Assembly (NCBI GenBank): GCA_020832965.1
Contig: JAJHRM010000115.1
Location: 1-7,897 of the forward strand
Length of the DNA stretch: 7,897 bases
Reading direction: 5' to 3'
Origin: Thermofilum sp.
GTDB taxonomy: Archaea > Thermoproteota > Thermoprotei > Thermofilales > Thermofilaceae
A program made the position numbers and the translations under genes. The notes under the pieces were generated by a model. The model searched no databases, was not told where the DNA came from, and saw only the letters and a program-made list of their open reading frames with translations. The number at the start of each line of letters is the position of its first letter. The stretch's first letter is position 1. Shown piece after piece: positions 5,457-7,897 of the stretch.

Positions 5457-6668
5457 ATGAACGTAGGACTTATACATCCCTATTACCTACCTGTTCTTGG
5501 TGGAGTTGAGAAAAATCTATACGAGATAGCATCATTTTTATCAGCAAAGGGTCATAATGTCACAATAATCACGAATCAAATAAATGATATTACGATTAAC
5601 ACACTGGGATCTGAAGACGTAAAGCCTATACCAAGTTTACCCCTAGTAGAGAAAGAGACCAATAACATTACAATAATTCGTTATAACCTGCCTTTTATCT
5701 TACCATATTTTTCGTTTATAAAGAAATTTATCAGACAACCTCTTCATTATTCATTTTACGCTTCTAAAATAATATTGAAAATCGCAAGGCTCCGAAATAT
5801 AGAGGTTTTATATGCAGCAGAACCACCATCTTATATTGCTCTTTACCTAACAAGATATTTACCAAATTCGAGATTTTTGATTAACTCCAGAAAGATTGCA
5901 GGTATCCGCTCTAACACGTATATAACTGCGTACCTAAGGAAAAAAATTGCTCAAAAAATTTTCAAATCATTTGATGCTGTTGTGATCTCAAATGTAAATA
6001 CTCTTTTATATGAACATTTAAGAACAATTTCTCCTAGGAATACTTTATTTATTCCCAACTGGGTCGATACTGAACGTTTCAAACCATATAATAAGTATAA
6101 GGCGCAACATATCCTTGGCATAGATGGATACGATAAGATATTACTTTCTGTAAGTAGATTTGTACCTGAAAAAGGAACCATACGCGTAGTCAAAGCTTTT
6201 GAAAAAGCCTTAAAGCTAACTAGCAACAAGAAAATTCTGTTGGTACTTGTGGGTAAAGGTCCATTGGAAAATCAAATAAAAGCCTATATTAATAATAAAG
6301 ACCTCAATAAACATATAAAACTTATAAGCCCATTTTTGTATACGGATCCTCGGTATCCAATGCTTTATTCGTCTTCTGATATCTTCATCCATCTTCCATC
6401 TCATCACGGCCTTAGCAATGTCGTAACAGAAGCTATGGCCGCAGGAGTACCACAAATAATACACTCAGATGTACCAGGTATTCCTAACGTTGTTGCAAGG
6501 TATTTGCGTAGAGTGAGTTTCTCTATTAGTGAAATAGCTGAAGCTATTGTTGAAGGTATCGAATGTTACGATACTAAAAAAGGCTTTGAAGTACGAAATA
6601 TAGTAGAGAAATATTTTTCAAAGAAAAAGTTGCTTCCTTTATTTACAAAAATATTGCTTGGATACTAG
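5457..6668 (+). CDS. family 4 glycosyltransferase with His in place of the first EX7E glutamate
   Basis: A 403-residue GT-B enzyme. The N-terminal domain starts MNVGLIHPYYLPVLGGVEKN, with the GGVE loop at 15-18. FIPNWVDTERFKP (198-210) is the inter-domain segment typical of GT4. SRFVPEKG (233-240) gives Arg234 and Lys239, and LVGKGPLENQ (264-273) is the donor-site GxGP loop. The EX7E region reads HHGLSNVVTE (316-325): Glu325 is present, but the position eight residues before it, normally Glu, is His317 in a PSHHGLSN context where PSxxEGLSN is usual. The codon there is CAC, which is more than one base from GAA or GAG. The start is well supported by a Shine-Dalgarno site eight bases upstream. 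A short A+T-rich gap precedes it and a 35-base gap separates it from the next GT4. It may be active with altered chemistry, or impaired. The donor is unknown. Confidence 0.92.
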   Translation: MNVGLIHPYYLPVLGGVEKNLYEIASFLSAKGHNVTIITNQINDITINTLGSEDVKPIPSLPLVEKETNNITIIRYNLPFILPYFSFIKKFIRQPLHYSFYASKIILKIARLRNIEVLYAAEPPSYIALYLTRYLPNSRFLINSRKIAGIRSNTYITAYLRKKIAQKIFKSFDAVVISNVNTLLYEHLRTISPRNTLFIPNWVDTERFKPYNKYKAQHILGIDGYDKILLSVSRFVPEKGTIRVVKAFEKALKLTSNKKILLVLVGKGPLENQIKAYINNKDLNKHIKLISPFLYTDPRYPMLYSSSDIFIHLPSHHGLSNVVTEAMAAGVPQIIHSDVPGIPNVVARYLRRVSFSISEIAEAIVEGIECYDTKKGFEVRNIVEKYFSKKKLLPLFTKILLGY

Positions 6669-6703
6669 AAAATTAATTACATTTACTAGAATTCATAGAT
6701 AAA

Positions 6704-7849
6704 ATGCCCCTCCTACTAGTTTTAGGTAAAATCGATTTAATTAATAGGATTATACATACTCAAAAGTTGGTTAATGTCTTATCAAAGATTTATCCGAACC
6801 TTATCGTTCTTGTGGAGGCTATTAGCCCTGCTTGGAAGAGCTATTTTCATGAACAAGTCCTTAAATATTCCCAAAGCAAATGCATCTTTCTAGCGATAGA
6901 TAAATCATTTTTACAAAAAATTCGTTTATCAATTATCCATGATGTTTTCGCTTCGTTAGTTATTGCAATTACACTTAAAAACATTGTTAAAAATTATTTA
7001 AATAATGATAGAATTATATTCGTTAAGGGGTTCAATGCTCCTTTGGTTCTATTACTCAAGTTACTTGGATACAGAATTATACAGTTTGCTGGGGGCTTTG
7101 GATCTGTTACACTAAAAGGTGTAAGAAAGTATTGGTTATTACTTAAAGAACTCCTGCTACTCAAAATAATTGACTTGATTATCTTAGAAGCTCCATCTAT
7201 TTCTATCTACTATACTTTTCTTCAGAAATTTAAACGAAAAATTTTTCCCTATGGGGCTCTCTACGTCGATAATGAGTTCAAGGTTATAAAGCCTCTCGAA
7301 AAACGTAAATCGATTATTGGCTATGTTGGTGCACTAACACAACAAAAAGGAATTATACAGTTGCTTTTGGCTATGAATATTTTAAAAAGCAATAATGTAA
7401 GGTTATTAATCATCGGCGATGGACCCTTGAAGAACCGGCTTAGCATAATGGTCAAGAAACTTTCTTTAGAGGATAGGGTTCTCTTCCTAGGTACTATCCC
7501 TCATCTTCATCTACCTTATTACCTTAATGAAATGAAGCTTCTGGTCTTGCCTAGTTTGCGCGGTGAAGGATTACCTAATGTAATTATTGAAGCGATGGCC
7601 TGCGGAACACCCGTGTTGGCTACTCCTGTAGGAGGCATACCTGATGTTATAAAAGATAATGAGACGGGTTTTATTTTAGTTTCCACAGAACCTTCCAAAA
7701 TAGCTGCAAAAATTAATGAACTATTAGCAAAAGATCTTAGAGAGTTGCAAAAAGTAGTTAATAATGCTTTAAACTATATTGATAGAAACTATAGATTACA
7801 AGCTGCAATTAAGAGATATAAATTAATTTCAAAATATCTAAAGGCATAA
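6704..7849 (+). CDS. family 4 glycosyltransferase with divergent N-terminal domain
   Basis: A 381-residue GT-B enzyme. The C-terminal half is typical: IIGDGPLKNRL (236-246), LPSLRGEGLPNVIIEAMACG (282-301) with an intact EX7E (Glu288, Glu296), then TPVLATPVGGIPDVI and ETGFI. The usual GRxxxxKG appears as GALTQQKG (209-216), so the donor-phosphate Arg is Ala210 while Lys215 is kept. The N-terminal half is hydrophobic and lacks the GGxE loop at the beginning; AGGFGS (129-134) may take a comparable place later in the domain. Hydrophobic stretches (e.g. 112-121, 145-162) fit the Rossmann core or peripheral membrane contact rather than clear spanning helices. ATG 6704 is the first start in a frame closed upstream by TAA at 6674, and no Shine-Dalgarno is visible. 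It probably shares a transcript with the gene before it. Its stop overlaps the start of the next gene. The substrate is unknown. Confidence 0.9.
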   Translation: MPLLLVLGKIDLINRIIHTQKLVNVLSKIYPNLIVLVEAISPAWKSYFHEQVLKYSQSKCIFLAIDKSFLQKIRLSIIHDVFASLVIAITLKNIVKNYLNNDRIIFVKGFNAPLVLLLKLLGYRIIQFAGGFGSVTLKGVRKYWLLLKELLLLKIIDLIILEAPSISIYYTFLQKFKRKIFPYGALYVDNEFKVIKPLEKRKSIIGYVGALTQQKGIIQLLLAMNILKSNNVRLLIIGDGPLKNRLSIMVKKLSLEDRVLFLGTIPHLHLPYYLNEMKLLVLPSLRGEGLPNVIIEAMACGTPVLATPVGGIPDVIKDNETGFILVSTEPSKIAAKINELLAKDLRELQKVVNNALNYIDRNYRLQAAIKRYKLISKYLKA

Positions 7850-7897
7850 TGAGAAATAGTGATTTTATGCAGTATCCTGATAATTTATTTAATGTTT
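7849..7897 (+). CDS. start of a further gene, truncated by the window end
   Basis: ATG at 7849-7851 shares its A with the TAA of the upstream GT4 (TAATG). It opens a frame, MRNSDFMQYPDNLFNV, that runs off the window. AAGG at 7841-7844 is a modest ribosome-binding site. The overlap matches the other coupled junctions here and suggests that the operon continues. Sixteen residues are too few to assign a family. Confidence 0.4.
   Translation, partial: MRNSDFMQYPDNLFNV

Noticed and set aside
1..7897. CRISPR array, insertion sequence, tRNA or rRNA
   Set aside because: No regularly spaced repeats, no transposase-like protein or terminal inverted repeats, and no tRNA- or rRNA-like sequence was found on reading through the window.

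Overview
The window looks like part of a surface-glycan or protein-glycosylation locus of an archaeon, probably a thermophilic member of the Thermoproteota. This assignment is an inference. It rests on heavy use of AGA/AGG arginine and ATA isoleucine codons, GTG and TTG starts, short Shine-Dalgarno sites, TATA-like promoter elements and tight start/stop overlaps. No rRNA, tRNA or taxon-specific marker is present to prove it.

Left part (1 to about 1835): a G+C-rich stretch transcribed rightward. It holds the 3' end of an unrecognised gene (3-347), a small frameshifted gene (391-740) resembling the C-terminal part of a membrane protein, and a membrane-anchored family 2 glycosyltransferase (734-1834). 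These genes overlap or nearly touch, so they were probably one transcript.

Middle part (1839-5361): base composition drops sharply to A+T-rich. Two family 4 (GT-B) glycosyltransferases follow (1839-3014, ALG11-like; 3011-4153, with an ATGA overlap), then a poorly supported hydrophobic small ORF (4154-4348), then a soluble family 2 glycosyltransferase of intermediate composition (4404-5234). A short broken GT4 N-terminus (5231-5361) sits directly on the stop codon of that GT2 and appears to be the relic of another glycosyltransferase gene.

Right part (5362-7897): after a gap with TATA-like elements and a good ribosome-binding site come two more GT4 genes (5457-6668, in which the first Glu of the EX7E motif is His; 6704-7849). 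The first codons of another gene start on the stop codon of the last one (TAATG).

The genes fit stepwise assembly of one oligosaccharide at the cytoplasmic face of the membrane. The GT2 enzymes are candidates for initiating or branching steps and the GT4 enzymes for successive additions. No flippase, oligosaccharyltransferase, polymerase or nucleotide-sugar synthesis gene is visible, so the product and its carrier cannot be named. The mosaic composition, one frameshifted gene, one truncated GT relic and one orphan ORF suggest a locus that turns over by gene gain and loss. I found no clear evidence of a wholly new kind of system.
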